Shown here: piece by piece, positions 1 through 8,200 of the stretch | How positions within the stretch are numbered: the stretch's first letter is position 1 | Layout: every line of letters begins with the position of its first letter | Origin: a virus | Reading direction: 5' to 3' (one strand) | Length of the DNA: 27,247 bases | IMG/VR virus record: IMGVR_UViG_3300010885_077322 | Span: 1-27,247 of that record | Made by a program: the position numbers and the translations under genes | Notes under the pieces: generated by a model | Seen by the model: the letters and a program-made list of their open reading frames with translations, nothing else | What the model was told of the DNA's origin: nothing | Databases searched by the model: none

Positions 1-85
1 GTGACTCAATAGCAGGCCTGTTTTTATCTACATACTGCAACAATGCGTTAAATTGCTTTTGTGTTTGCGGGGCAAATGCTAACAT
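1..85 (-). CDS. Small phage protein, 5' end only (cut by window edge)
   Basis: A leftward reading frame starts with ATG at 85-83 and stays open to base 1, giving 28 residues that begin MLAFAPQTQKQFNALLQYV. The start is well supported: a strong Shine-Dalgarno (AAAGGAG) lies 5 nt upstream, and a consensus sigma70 promoter lies further upstream, giving a predicted leader of about 21 nt. The visible part is a hydrophilic, probably helical segment with no motif I recognise. The host-type promoter and small-gene neighbourhood suggest an early phage gene, but this is inference. The function is unknown because most of the gene lies outside the window. Confidence 0.7.
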   Translation of the reverse strand, partial: MLAFAPQTQKQFNALLQYVDKNRPAIES

Positions 86-112
86 AGTGGCTCCTTTGTT
101 GTTTAAGTGTTA

Positions 113-141
113 ATTATAGCACTTCATGTATTTTTGGTCAA
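113..141 (-). promoter_or_regulatory. Sigma70-type (early) promoter P1
   Basis: On the minus strand there is TTGACC (-35, 141-136), a 17-nt spacer, and TATAAT (-10, 118-113). The TG of GTGCTATAAT makes it an extended -10. The predicted start is near 106, 21 nt before the ATG at 85. The -35 box lies inside the last codons of the 90-codon gene that ends at 124. Its layout matches phage early promoters read by host RNA polymerase. Confidence 0.85.
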
Positions 142-396
142 GTCAGTACAAAGTACTACCAAAGTAGCATCTGACTCATTGCGGAATGTGATCCAGTATG
201 GACAAAAGTCATTGCGGTTGCTGTGGTTGCCAAAGTAACTGTACCATGGGTCATGTCGCTGCCAGCTGACACCTAATCGGGCCTGGGTTATTTTTTCGTA
301 TGGCATGGCTTCGCCCCAATCAGTGAATCTTAGAGCAATGGTGTGCCCGTGTTCTCGGAACTGGCGAAATCTGCGGTTTAGTTTGACTACTTTCAT
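124..396 (-). CDS. Hypothetical small phage protein, 90 aa
   Basis: I do not recognise a family. The predicted protein is basic at the N-terminus (MKVVKLNRRFRQFREHG) and then rich in aromatic residues (DPWYSYFGNHSNRNDF, CPYWITFRNES). That pattern resembles small conserved phage proteins of unknown role, with no membrane segment or signal peptide. There is no Shine-Dalgarno before ATG 396, and the promoter P2 predicts transcription starting at about base 396 itself, so the message may be leaderless. An alternative start is ATG at 306 (residue 31, MPYEKITQ) with a weak purine-rich site upstream, giving 60 aa. The 3' end overlaps the -35 box of promoter P1. It is probably an early gene transcribed away from the structural genes. 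Confidence 0.6.
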   Translation of the reverse strand: MKVVKLNRRFRQFREHGHTIALRFTDWGEAMPYEKITQARLGVSWQRHDPWYSYFGNHSNRNDFCPYWITFRNESDATLVVLCTDLTKNT

Positions 397-402
397 ACAG
401 CC

Positions 403-431
403 ATTGTAGCACTTCTGGATTTATTGGTCAA
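403..431 (-). promoter_or_regulatory. Sigma70-type (early) promoter P2
   Basis: On the minus strand there is TTGACC (431-426), a 17-nt spacer, and TACAAT (408-403), with an upstream TG as in an extended -10. It matches P1 at 23 of 29 positions, including an identical GAAGTGCTA block next to the -10. The predicted start falls on or next to the A of ATG 396, implying little or no leader. The -35 box overlaps the TTG at 424 that would otherwise be a possible start for the rightward HNH gene. Confidence 0.8.
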
Positions 432-439
432 GTGGTACC

Positions 440-446
440 ATAAATA
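440..446 (+). promoter_or_regulatory. Possible T4-type late promoter (ATAAATA)
   Basis: ATAAATA matches seven of the eight bases of the T4 late-promoter element TATAAATA, which is recognised by the phage late sigma factor. It lies on the rightward strand at the head of the HNH-gp14-gp15 run. If used, transcription would begin near 452, right at the HNH start codon. The message would then serve the neck and sheath-stabiliser genes better than the HNH gene. The match is short and could be chance. Confidence 0.3.
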
Positions 447-450
447 CAAG

Positions 451-1110
451 ATGATCTTCCATAATAACAAGTATAGTCGTTGGTATACCCAAATTGTAGA
501 ACGGGCAAAATGTCGGTTATTAACTGGCGAGTATAAAGAGATACATCATATTATGCCTAAATGCTTGGGCGGGAACAACGATTCTAGCAACCTTGTAGAA
601 TTAACTGCCAGAGAGCATTTTGTTGTACACTGGTTACTTACTAAGATGGTAACTGACACAAAGCAAAAATATCAAATGTGGAATGCTTTTAGTTGTATGT
701 TATATAGAGAGCGCCCTGGACAACAAAGATATAAAGTTTCAAGCCGACTTTTTGAGAATATCAAAGTGTCTGGTGCAAAAATCAAAAGTGAAAAATTTAA
801 GGGAAAAAACAATCCTATGTTTGGCAAAAGAGGAAAAGATCATCCTGCATTTGGTAAACAATGGTCAGACGAACAAAGGAAGAATGCTAGTGTCTCTCAC
901 ACAGGAATTACAAGATCCATTGAGGCTAGAAAAAAGCAAAGTAATGCCACTAAAGGTAGAACACAGACTGCCGAGCATGTTGCCAAAAGAATTTGTGCAG
1001 GAGAAAAAAACGGCATGTATGGCAAAAAACTTACACCCGAAATGATTGCTAAACGTACAGCAACATTAAGGGCAAATAAACTGGCTAAAAAATTAGCCGT
1101 TGGAGTATAA
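451..1110 (+). CDS. HNH homing endonuclease with NUMOD3-type DNA-binding repeats
   Basis: This is a free-standing homing endonuclease that would cut phage DNA lacking the gene and so spread it. The protein is 219 aa from ATG 451. The opening (MIFHNNKYSRWYTQIVERAK) and the HNH region at residues ~31-63 (IHHIMPKCLGG, NNDSSNLVELTAREHF) are typical of the phage HNH family, with the HH pair at 32-33. The C-terminal half carries NUMOD3-like units around residues 120-127 (NNPMFGK), 130-142 (DHPAFGKQWSDEQ) and 187-201 (NGMYGKKLTPEM), followed by a Lys/Arg-rich tail. The frame is open back to TTG 424, but that codon overlaps promoter P2 and the family usually starts at the MI residues. No clear Shine-Dalgarno is seen. 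The last codons (TTGGAGTATAA) supply the ribosome site of the next gene. Confidence 0.9.
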   Translation: MIFHNNKYSRWYTQIVERAKCRLLTGEYKEIHHIMPKCLGGNNDSSNLVELTAREHFVVHWLLTKMVTDTKQKYQMWNAFSCMLYRERPGQQRYKVSSRLFENIKVSGAKIKSEKFKGKNNPMFGKRGKDHPAFGKQWSDEQRKNASVSHTGITRSIEARKKQSNATKGRTQTAEHVAKRICAGEKNGMYGKKLTPEMIAKRTATLRANKLAKKLAVGV

Positions 1111-1111
1111 C

Positions 1112-2437
1112 GTGCCTCGGTTGTCACTCTACAGACCCAACAAAACATCCGACTATAAGTTTCTGGACAGAACTATATCAGAAATGTTCACTGTTGGCGG
1201 ATTGGATATCTATATCCACAAATATGTTGGCCCATCTACCGGTGACCCCGGAGATGCAGATGCCACATTGCCTGTGTATGATACCCAAAATCTGCTATAT
1301 ATTGAAGATTTGTTGTTGTTGGAAAACAGAGATCGAACCTACGATCCAGATGTGTATGTACAGCGCGGTGTTTATCGTGTGGCTGACATTGACTTTGATC
1401 TGACCCAATTTGGACTGTTCCTGAATAATGATACTTTATTCATCTCGTTTCACTACAATGACATGATTGACACAATCGGCCGTAAACTCATGAGCGGCGA
1501 TGTGATCGAAGTACCAAACTTGAAAGATTACCATCCACTGGATACCAGCATTGTCAAAGCACTGCCCAAATGGTATGTGATACAGGATGCTTCGTATGCC
1601 AGTGAAGGATTCAGCCAAACTTGGTTACCGCACCTGTGGCGTGTCAAGGCCACTCCTATGGTCAATGCTCAAGAATACAACAGCATTACCAAACAGGCGT
1701 TTGAGCCCAACAACATCTGGGATCCAGGTAATCTGTATCCCGCTGGCACTGTGGTCAACAACGGTGATAAATTTTACACTGCCATCAGAGAAGTTCCACC
1801 TGGTACTGACATTACCAATACCACATATTGGGCAGAAAAAACTCCAGATACCATTGGGGGCAAAACTTCTACCCGCACAAAAGATTTAGAGATCAATGAC
1901 GCTATCCTGACACAGGCCGCTGTGGAAGTACCCCTGACGGGTTATGACACTGTTAAGTTTTATATTCTTCCCACCACAGAAGATGGACAACCTGCTGCGG
2001 CTGGTCTTACTGCGGATCAAACACCGCCCACTGTGGATGGTACGCAAGGCGGCGAAGGTACTACACCTCGCAGCGACGGCTACACAGTTGGGTACTTGAC
2101 TGGTGACGGTGTTGCTCCAAACGGATTGCCAATCACTGCTGGAGTTGGATTTCCACCTGGTGCAGCCGCTGGTGATTACACTTTGCGATTGGATTACTTT
2201 CCCAACCGCCTGTTCCGTTACGATGGTGTAGCATGGATTAAAATTGAAGACAGTGTCCGTACTGCCCCAGTGTTTGAACCCGCAACTGGTTACAATGAGA
2301 CCACATACAAAAATTCTTCGCTGAGAGCAGGATTTGTCAACAACAGAGAAACTGTGCAGACCAATGATCGTGGTGCTATCCCAAGTCGTCAGAGTCTAAG
2401 TGACATACTCAAACCCAACGCAGACAACGGCGGTTAA
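1112..2437 (+). CDS. 14: Probable gp14-like neck protein (virion head-tail connector region)
   Basis: This is a probable neck protein joining the filled head to the tail. The assignment rests on position, directly before the gp15-like gene as in T4, and on a weak gp14-like core at residues ~105-180: LFISFHYND, then RKLMSGDVIEVP, then KWYVIQDASYASEG. T4 gp14 has a comparable GDLIYFP followed by an interface strand. I chose GTG 1112 (MPRLSLYRPNKTSDYKFLDR) because GGAG sits 6 nt upstream; TTG 1100 has no such site. At 441 aa it is longer than T4 gp14 (about 256). Extra segments are visible: residues ~201-243 (NIWDPGNLYPAGTVVNNGDK...TYW) resemble a carbohydrate-binding CBM5/12-like fold, and ~340-384 form another aromatic module (DYFPNRLFRYDG). 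It follows the HNH stop by 1 nt and is probably translationally coupled to it. Confidence 0.6.
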   Translation: MPRLSLYRPNKTSDYKFLDRTISEMFTVGGLDIYIHKYVGPSTGDPGDADATLPVYDTQNLLYIEDLLLLENRDRTYDPDVYVQRGVYRVADIDFDLTQFGLFLNNDTLFISFHYNDMIDTIGRKLMSGDVIEVPNLKDYHPLDTSIVKALPKWYVIQDASYASEGFSQTWLPHLWRVKATPMVNAQEYNSITKQAFEPNNIWDPGNLYPAGTVVNNGDKFYTAIREVPPGTDITNTTYWAEKTPDTIGGKTSTRTKDLEINDAILTQAAVEVPLTGYDTVKFYILPTTEDGQPAAAGLTADQTPPTVDGTQGGEGTTPRSDGYTVGYLTGDGVAPNGLPITAGVGFPPGAAAGDYTLRLDYFPNRLFRYDGVAWIKIEDSVRTAPVFEPATGYNETTYKNSSLRAGFVNNRETVQTNDRGAIPSRQSLSDILKPNADNGG

Positions 2438-2443
2438 CAAACA

Positions 2444-3856
2444 ATGGCAACTACACCTTCCAACACCAACCCATACTTTTTTTATGATGAACAAATTCGT
2501 CGTTTCCTACTGCAATTCACACGGATCTTTTCAAACTTTCAAGTTGAATACGGGCGCAACGAAGAAGGAACAGCACACACCCTAGTGCGAGTGCCAATTC
2601 GATACGGCGACTCCAGTCGACAAGTGCAAACTGTGATGCAGAACAACTCTGCAAACTTTATGACATCTGTTCCCATGATGAGTTTCTATGTGTCCGGATT
2701 TGATTACGACCGTCCTAGAATGCAAGAGCCGTATTTTGTAAACAACATTTCTGTGCGCCAGCGCACATATGATGACAATACTCAAACCTACGAAACAACA
2801 CAGGGCAATGCATTCACAATTGAACGGCTAATGCCAGTGCCATACAAACTCACTCTCAAGTTGGACATATGGACATCCAACACAAATCAGAAAATGCAAC
2901 TGCTGGAACAAATTGCTGTGCTGTTTAACCCAGCACTGGAAATACAAAGCACTGACAACTACATTGACTGGACCAGTTTGAGCATAGTACAGCTGGAGTC
3001 AACACAATGGAGCAGCCGATCAGTTCCCACTGGCACCGATGATGCTATTGATGTTGCAACAATGACATTTTCCTTGCCAATTTGGATCAGCAGTCCTGCC
3101 AAAGTTAAAAAGTTGGGTGTGGTCGAACGAATTATTTCTAACATACACGATGCCAACGGTGATGCTGCCAACGCTGTGGTAAACAATGATTTATTGCTGG
3201 GAACACGACTGGTGGTTACGCCATGGGATTATCAAACTTTGTTGATTGGTAATAAACTACAAGTATTGCGTCCCAGTGCTGTAGTTGATCAATCCAACGC
3301 AAGTTTGACACCACCTGACTCACCACCCAGCAATCTATTATGGACCGCATTGATTGGTGCATACGGAGTGCTGCGACCAGGCATTAGCCAGATATTTTTA
3401 GAACAACCAGACGGCACAGAAGTTGCCGGCACAGTGGCCTATGATCCCAGCGACGATCGCTTTATGCTGTTTACCATCGACGAAGACACCAAACCACAAA
3501 ATACTCTATCACCGGTGCGTTCGGTAATTGATCCGTTGCGCAGTGGGCCAGGCGCAGGGTTGCCGGCTGCGGTGGCGGGTCAGAGATACTTGCTGACCGA
3601 AAACACTGGCAGCGACAACGGCAATGCAGCAGCATGGACTGGCGCAACAGGACAACCATTGACGGCCAAAACAAATGACATCATTGAATACATCGACGGG
3701 CGTTGGCAAGTGGTGTTTGACAACACATCAAGTCCGGACAATACGCAATATGTCACCAACATCACCACAGCAATACAGTACAAGTGGACTGGCGCAACTT
3801 GGGTCAAAAGTTATCAAGGCCTGTATCCAGGCGGTCAATGGAGAATAGTACTTTGA
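2444..3856 (+). CDS. 15: Tail sheath stabiliser/terminator, T4 gp15-like, with C-terminal extension
   Basis: In T4, gp15 caps the contractile tail tube and sheath and joins them to the neck. Residues ~10-30 (PYFFYDEQIRRFLLQFTRIF) followed by SNFQVEYGR and LVRVPIRYGD, the central MTSVPMMSFYVSGFDYDR, and PVPYKLTLKLDIWT...LLEQIAVLFNPAL (residues 131-165) follow the order and spacing of T4 gp15 (YFYN..FRR, RVPITY, PRINLHLVDFSYN, PIKMIYELSIFTR, QIVEQILPYFQP). The protein is 470 aa against about 272 in T4. The extra C-terminal ~210 residues include a repetitive aromatic module (GQRYLLTEN, NDIIEYIDGRWQVVFD, QYKWTGATW, GGQWRIVL) suggestive of a surface or glycan-contacting domain, which is inference. 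It starts 6 nt after the gp14-like gene and its end overlaps the Nudix start by 19 nt. Confidence 0.88.
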   Translation: MATTPSNTNPYFFYDEQIRRFLLQFTRIFSNFQVEYGRNEEGTAHTLVRVPIRYGDSSRQVQTVMQNNSANFMTSVPMMSFYVSGFDYDRPRMQEPYFVNNISVRQRTYDDNTQTYETTQGNAFTIERLMPVPYKLTLKLDIWTSNTNQKMQLLEQIAVLFNPALEIQSTDNYIDWTSLSIVQLESTQWSSRSVPTGTDDAIDVATMTFSLPIWISSPAKVKKLGVVERIISNIHDANGDAANAVVNNDLLLGTRLVVTPWDYQTLLIGNKLQVLRPSAVVDQSNASLTPPDSPPSNLLWTALIGAYGVLRPGISQIFLEQPDGTEVAGTVAYDPSDDRFMLFTIDEDTKPQNTLSPVRSVIDPLRSGPGAGLPAAVAGQRYLLTENTGSDNGNAAAWTGATGQPLTAKTNDIIEYIDGRWQVVFDNTSSPDNTQYVTNITTAIQYKWTGATWVKSYQGLYPGGQWRIVL

Positions 3857-4278
3857 AGGCCGTAGGAGTTTGGTTTTACAGCATCAGCACACAGCGATAT
3901 CTATATCTCATGCGCAACGACACTCGGCATCCAGACTCGTGGGGCCTGCCTGGTGGCAAGATTGAAGAACACGAAACACTTATGCAAGCAATGGTTCGCG
4001 AGTGTGAAGAAGAATTGGGTTCAATGCCTGATTATATAAAGCTGGTTCCCATTGAGAAGTTTACCAGTGCAGATGGCGGGTTCGCTTATCACACATTTTT
4101 TTGCAGTGTTGCAGAAGAATTTGCGCCAACTCTCAACGACGAACACATTGGGTGGGCCTGGATTGCCAGTGGCACATGGCCTAGGCCCATGCATCCAGGA
4201 CTGTGGTCAACTGTGAATTTTGATGCTGTGCGCAACAAAATGGCCACAGTGGAACATGGCGTTCAAACGTCGCAGTAA
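3838..4278 (+). CDS. Nudix hydrolase
   Basis: Nudix enzymes hydrolyse nucleoside diphosphates linked to another group, for example oxidised or dinucleotide substrates. The Nudix box is at residues 40-62: GKIEEHE, seven residues, then RECEEELG, giving the G-x5-E-x7-RE-x2-EE-x-G pattern. Only the last hydrophobic position (Ser62) deviates. The box is preceded by the usual strand and loop (YLYLMRND, SWGLPGG). Length is 146 aa from ATG 3838. A start at 3784 would place 18 residues inside gp15, so I prefer 3838, which overlaps gp15 by 19 nt and suggests coupling. The substrate is not predictable from the sequence. Nudix genes occur in many T4-like phages, usually with nucleotide metabolism, so its place at the end of a structural run is slightly unusual. 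The 3' end overlaps the convergent 221-aa gene. Confidence 0.9.
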   Translation: MENSTLKAVGVWFYSISTQRYLYLMRNDTRHPDSWGLPGGKIEEHETLMQAMVRECEEELGSMPDYIKLVPIEKFTSADGGFAYHTFFCSVAEEFAPTLNDEHIGWAWIASGTWPRPMHPGLWSTVNFDAVRNKMATVEHGVQTSQ

Positions 4279-4928
4279 GTCACAAACTCGCGATAATTTA
4301 TACAAGAAACATTGGCATTTTTCCGCCATTCTTGTGGCATGATAGTTTCTTCGCCGGCCAATATAAATTTCACTGACGGAAATGCAGCAATCACTGAATT
4401 CACATGTGACATCCATTCACTGGTAGTTCCCGGTGTCAAGTTGTTGTAGCCCAGCATGAAGATTTCTTTGTGTCCGTCAAATGCTGCCAGCCATAATACC
4501 AATGCTTCCATGGCCATCAGCGTGTTGTATGGTATCAAATAAAACTCACCGGGATTTACCAAACAATTTCGTGTGGTGGTGTACACAATGTTGTTGGTGG
4601 AATATCCGCGATCCAATATGTCTTGGATAATCACTTTGTCAATTTCAACGGCAAAGTCCAATCGCATTTCTTTTGTAATGGTTCCGGTTCCGTATGTTTG
4701 TAGTTTTTTTGAACCCAGCAAGCCACCGCGGTGTCGTTCTAACTTTTTGTAATTGAATTTTTCTTTGTCAATGTCGCTGACAATACACGCAGCGCGGCCG
4801 CTGATGTGTTGGTTGGCAATTGGGTTGGCAACCCATTCTCTGGCTTGTGTTTTTTTGCCGCCAGACCACTTACTTTCAGTGATTACAAATTCACCTTCGT
4901 AGTCACTTCGATATTGAGCTTTGATCAT
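4263..4928 (-). CDS. Conserved phage protein of unknown function, 221 aa
   Basis: I cannot assign a function. The protein is soluble-looking, without signal or membrane segments. It has a distinctive stretch KLERHRGGLLGSKKLQTYG at residues ~62-80, then an alternating strand/helix pattern (KVIIQDILDRG, NIVYTTTRN, FYLIPYNTLMAMEALVLWLAA, EIFMLGYNN, SVKFILAGEE) that suggests an alpha/beta fold, perhaps Rossmann- or glycosyltransferase-like. From memory, similar short proteins with HRGGLLGSKK and AFDGHKEIFM segments occur as hypotheticals in aquatic T4-like phages. ATG 4928 has GGA about 7 nt upstream (GGAACAATTATG). It is the last gene of the leftward fibre island and overlaps the Nudix gene tail-to-tail by 16 nt. 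Confidence 0.75.
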   Translation of the reverse strand: MIKAQYRSDYEGEFVITESKWSGGKKTQAREWVANPIANQHISGRAACIVSDIDKEKFNYKKLERHRGGLLGSKKLQTYGTGTITKEMRLDFAVEIDKVIIQDILDRGYSTNNIVYTTTRNCLVNPGEFYLIPYNTLMAMEALVLWLAAFDGHKEIFMLGYNNLTPGTTSEWMSHVNSVIAAFPSVKFILAGEETIMPQEWRKNANVSCINYREFVTYCDV

Positions 4929-4970
4929 AATTGTTCCAAGTTTCTTTACATAGTTCAGTGTGTTGCAGTT

Positions 4971-5261
4971 TCAAAAGAAGGCCATAAATTGACCGTTGAT
5001 GGTTGACGGAAAATTCCATCCGGTATTATTACCTTCGTTAATATTTGTACCATTGGACGCATCCCAGTATGCGCCACCAGTGGCATTGCTGTCTCGAATA
5101 CTCAAATAGTTTGCAGTTACTGTGCCACTGGATTTTGACAAAGTAAACTGCACACCCGGAACCGAACTGTTGATTGTTACTAAATTTCCAGCGGAACCGG
5201 ACAAAGTAAAATTAGTTACTGTTGTGGTGGACCCAGCTTCGAATGTAATAGTTGATGCCAT
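4971..5261 (-). CDS. Small beta-rich structural protein, probable detached C-terminus of the 2183-aa protein
   Basis: This 96-aa protein begins MASTITFEAGSTTTVTNFTL and ends with DSNATGGAYWDASNGTN...NNTGWNF. From memory, the same pattern usually forms the C-terminal end of long phage proteins that open with MANRYWVGG. Here that N-terminal part is the separate upstream gene. The two genes are in the same reading frame, separated only by the stop TAA and nine bases containing an AAGGA ribosome site (TAA AGG AAT CAA ATG). It is therefore either a split-off C-terminal domain made as its own chain, or a subunit that assembles with the large protein. It shares no obvious motif with the following 221-aa gene, 42 nt downstream. 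Confidence 0.75.
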   Translation of the reverse strand: MASTITFEAGSTTTVTNFTLSGSAGNLVTINSSVPGVQFTLSKSSGTVTANYLSIRDSNATGGAYWDASNGTNINEGNNTGWNFPSTINGQFMAFF

Positions 5262-5273
5262 TTGATTCCTTTA
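5259..5273 (-). promoter_or_regulatory. Intercistronic ribosome-binding site splitting a giant protein
   Basis: Read on the minus strand, the stop codon TAA of the 2183-aa gene is followed by AGG AAT CAA and then ATG of the 96-aa gene. AAGGA is placed well for initiation, and a terminating ribosome would reload at once. An almost identical junction (TAAGGAATCAACATGGC) separates the genes at 26882 and 26872, with the same 9-nt gap. Confidence 0.7.
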
Positions 5274-8200
5274 AATTACCTGTATGTCTGCAAAGGTGTT
5301 TGAACCAGTGATAGTCAATGCTCCGGCACTGGATGTTGCTAGTTTACCGTACGAGCCGCCGCCGCCGGCAAATGTTTTTGGGGTTGCGTTTGTCAAATTG
5401 ATTGTGTAGTCGGAGCCAGTGAACCCTGTGCCATCCGGAACTGTCCACCCACTCGATACTGAAATTATACCAGTGCCGGAGCCAGATATTGCTCTTGTTG
5501 CAACTGAACTTGAAATAAAATTAGCAGTGGTGAGAGTGATTCCGGCTACATTTAATGTACCGCTGGTCAGTGTAGTGGCGCCTATTACTGATAATGCAGG
5601 TATTGTAGTAGTGCCTGAATGATTGACAGTCAATGCTGCAATAGTTTTGCCACTGCCGGTAATAGTACCAGTGCCAACCATTGTGGTTGTTAAACTAGAA
5701 AATACACCACTGGATGACATGGTCAAGCTGTTTAAATTTAACGAAGTTGCAGGAACAGTAAAATTTGTAGTCCCAAAATTCAATGTGTTGAACCAACTGC
5801 CACTGGTGAATGTTCCTACAGCAGTGCCGCTGGCAGTCAGTGTCAAGTTGGGTGCATTAGTAGTTGTGCCACCGGTAGTACCAAACAAATATGTTCTTGT
5901 CACTGCTGCATCAGCAGTGAATCCGCCGGTACCTGTCCAGGTGAAACCAGTTGCATCAGCCATTGACAATACTGTTTGAGCAGCAGTAGTATGTGCCAAT
6001 ACAATATTACCCAAGCCAAATGACACGGAGCGAGTAGCGGTGTTGGTTGAACTGAATTGGCCAGTGGTCAATGTAAATCCAGCCAGGTCTAACGTACCAT
6101 TGGTCAATGTTGCAGCAGCAGTGGTTGATGTACTGAGTGCTCCGGCCAAGGTTGTTGTGCCACTAGGACAGTTGACAGTCAATGCTGCAACAGTTTTACC
6201 ATTTGGCGTAATAGTGCCGGTACCCACCATTACAATTGTCAAGTTTGTATATGTAGCACCACTACTTAATGTCACGCTGTTTAAATTTAATGTAGTAGTC
6301 TGTCCAACGCTGCCAGTATGAATTCCAAAATCAAATATATTAAACCAACTACCGGTAGTGAAAGTATTATTGGCATTGGTACCTGCGCCACTAAATGTAA
6401 AGTTTGGTGCGTTGGTAGATGTGCCGCCTGCTGTGGAACCAAAATCAAAAGTGCGGGTACGGCCAACGTTAGGCTCAGTGACAAACCCTCCAGTGCCGGT
6501 CCAAGAGAAACCAGTGGCTGTTCCCATGTCAAGGGTTGTGCCGCTTGCGGTCATAGCAACAAGTATAATATTGTTGGATCCAAATGCCACAGAGCGAGTG
6601 GTTGTATTTGTTGAAGAAAATTGGGCACAAGTAAAATCAAACCCATTCAAAGCAAGTGTACCTGAAGTTAAGGTGAATGTGGCGGTGGTGACGGACATTG
6701 TCAATGCTGCGGCCAATGAAGTGGTACCTGATATGTTATCAACAGTCAAGTTGACTAGAGTAGTATTTCCGTTGCCATCGACAGTGCCAGTACCACGCAT
6801 GGTTGGTCTAAAAGAAGGATAGGTACCAGTGCTTGATAATTTTAAACTGTTCAAGTTTGTGATAACTGAACCAGGAGTAAAAGTAGAAGTACCAAAATCA
6901 AGAGTATTAAACCAACTGCCAGTGGTAAGAGTCGCTAGATTGCTGCCGGAAGTTATTGTCAGATTGGGTGCATTGGTAATAGATCCGCCGGCCGTGTTAC
7001 CAAATTGAAATATTTTTGCAAGATTTGTTGTTGCAACAAATCCACCAGTACCTGTCCAAGTGAAACCAGTGGCTGTTGACATTGCCAGCACAGTTGTTGA
7101 TGCTGTCGTATGTACCAATGAAATATTATTAGAACCAAATGCTACGGAGCGAGTATTACTATTACTTGAACTGAATATACCAAATGTTTGGTCAACACCA
7201 CCCAAGTCTAATGTACCAGCAGTTAGGAAGAAAGTTGATGTTACAGGATATGTTTGTGTGCCTTCTAATGTGAGTGTTACTCCTTCCGCACCAACACCAA
7301 TACCTCCTAATTGTTTGCTGAATTGTGGTGTCCATGTCTGTGTTCTAGTAAACACTGGTATGAAACCAGTATAGGTTCCACCTGAGGCCAATGTTAGGGT
7401 ATCAACATAGATGCCAATTGTAGATGCACTCATGGCTGGTGTGCTAGTAGTACCAGTAAAATTCAATACATCAAACCATGATCCATTGGTAAATGTTGGT
7501 ACAGCGGCACCACTTGTAATTGATAAGTTGGGTGCATTGGCAGCAGTGCCACCTGCGGTGCTGCCAAAAGTAAATGTTCTAGTAACAGACGCATCAGTTG
7601 TAAATCCACCAGTGCCTGTCCAAGAGAAACCAGTGGCTGTTGCCATTGATATTACGGTCTGTCCCACTGACGTATGAGTCAACGCAATATTACCTGAGCC
7701 AAATGCAATGGAACGAGTGTTTGCGTTGGTTGAACTGAATATACCAGTTGATAATGTAAAACCTGCTAGATTCAAGGCGCCACTTGTCAATGTAGTGGTA
7801 CCAGTTACTGCTGTACCAAATGCTCCAGCCAAGGTAGTGGTACCGGTATGGTTGATGGTAAATGCTGCAACAGTTTTACCATTTGGTGTGATAGTACCGG
7901 TACCAACCATTGTAACTGTCATGTTGCCATATGTACCAGTACTGCTGCACACTAAACTGTTTAAATTTAATGCGGTGGCCGCAATGTTGAATGTTGTGGT
8001 TCCAAAATCAAGAGTGTTGAACCATCCACCAGTAGTAAATATAGGTACTGCTGAACCAGTGGTTAGTGTCACATTGGGTGCGTTGGTTGAGGTACCACCG
8101 GTAGTACCAAAAGTAAATGTTCTAATGACTGCTGCACTGGCTGTAAAACCACCAGTGCCAGTCCAAGTAAACCCAGTGGCAGTGGCCATACTCAACACAG

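Noticed and set aside
424-450. TTG 424 as the start of the HNH gene
   Set aside because: It overlaps the -35 box of promoter P2, has no ribosome site, and the family-like N-terminus begins at ATG 451.
683-1045. Overlapping rightward 120-codon frame inside the HNH gene
   Set aside because: No family resemblance or ribosome site, and fully contained in a well-supported gene.
1100-1111. TTG 1100 as the start of the gp14-like gene
   Set aside because: GTG 1112 has GGAG at proper spacing and gives the expected MPRLSLY opening; TTG 1100 is inside the HNH coding end and lacks such a site.
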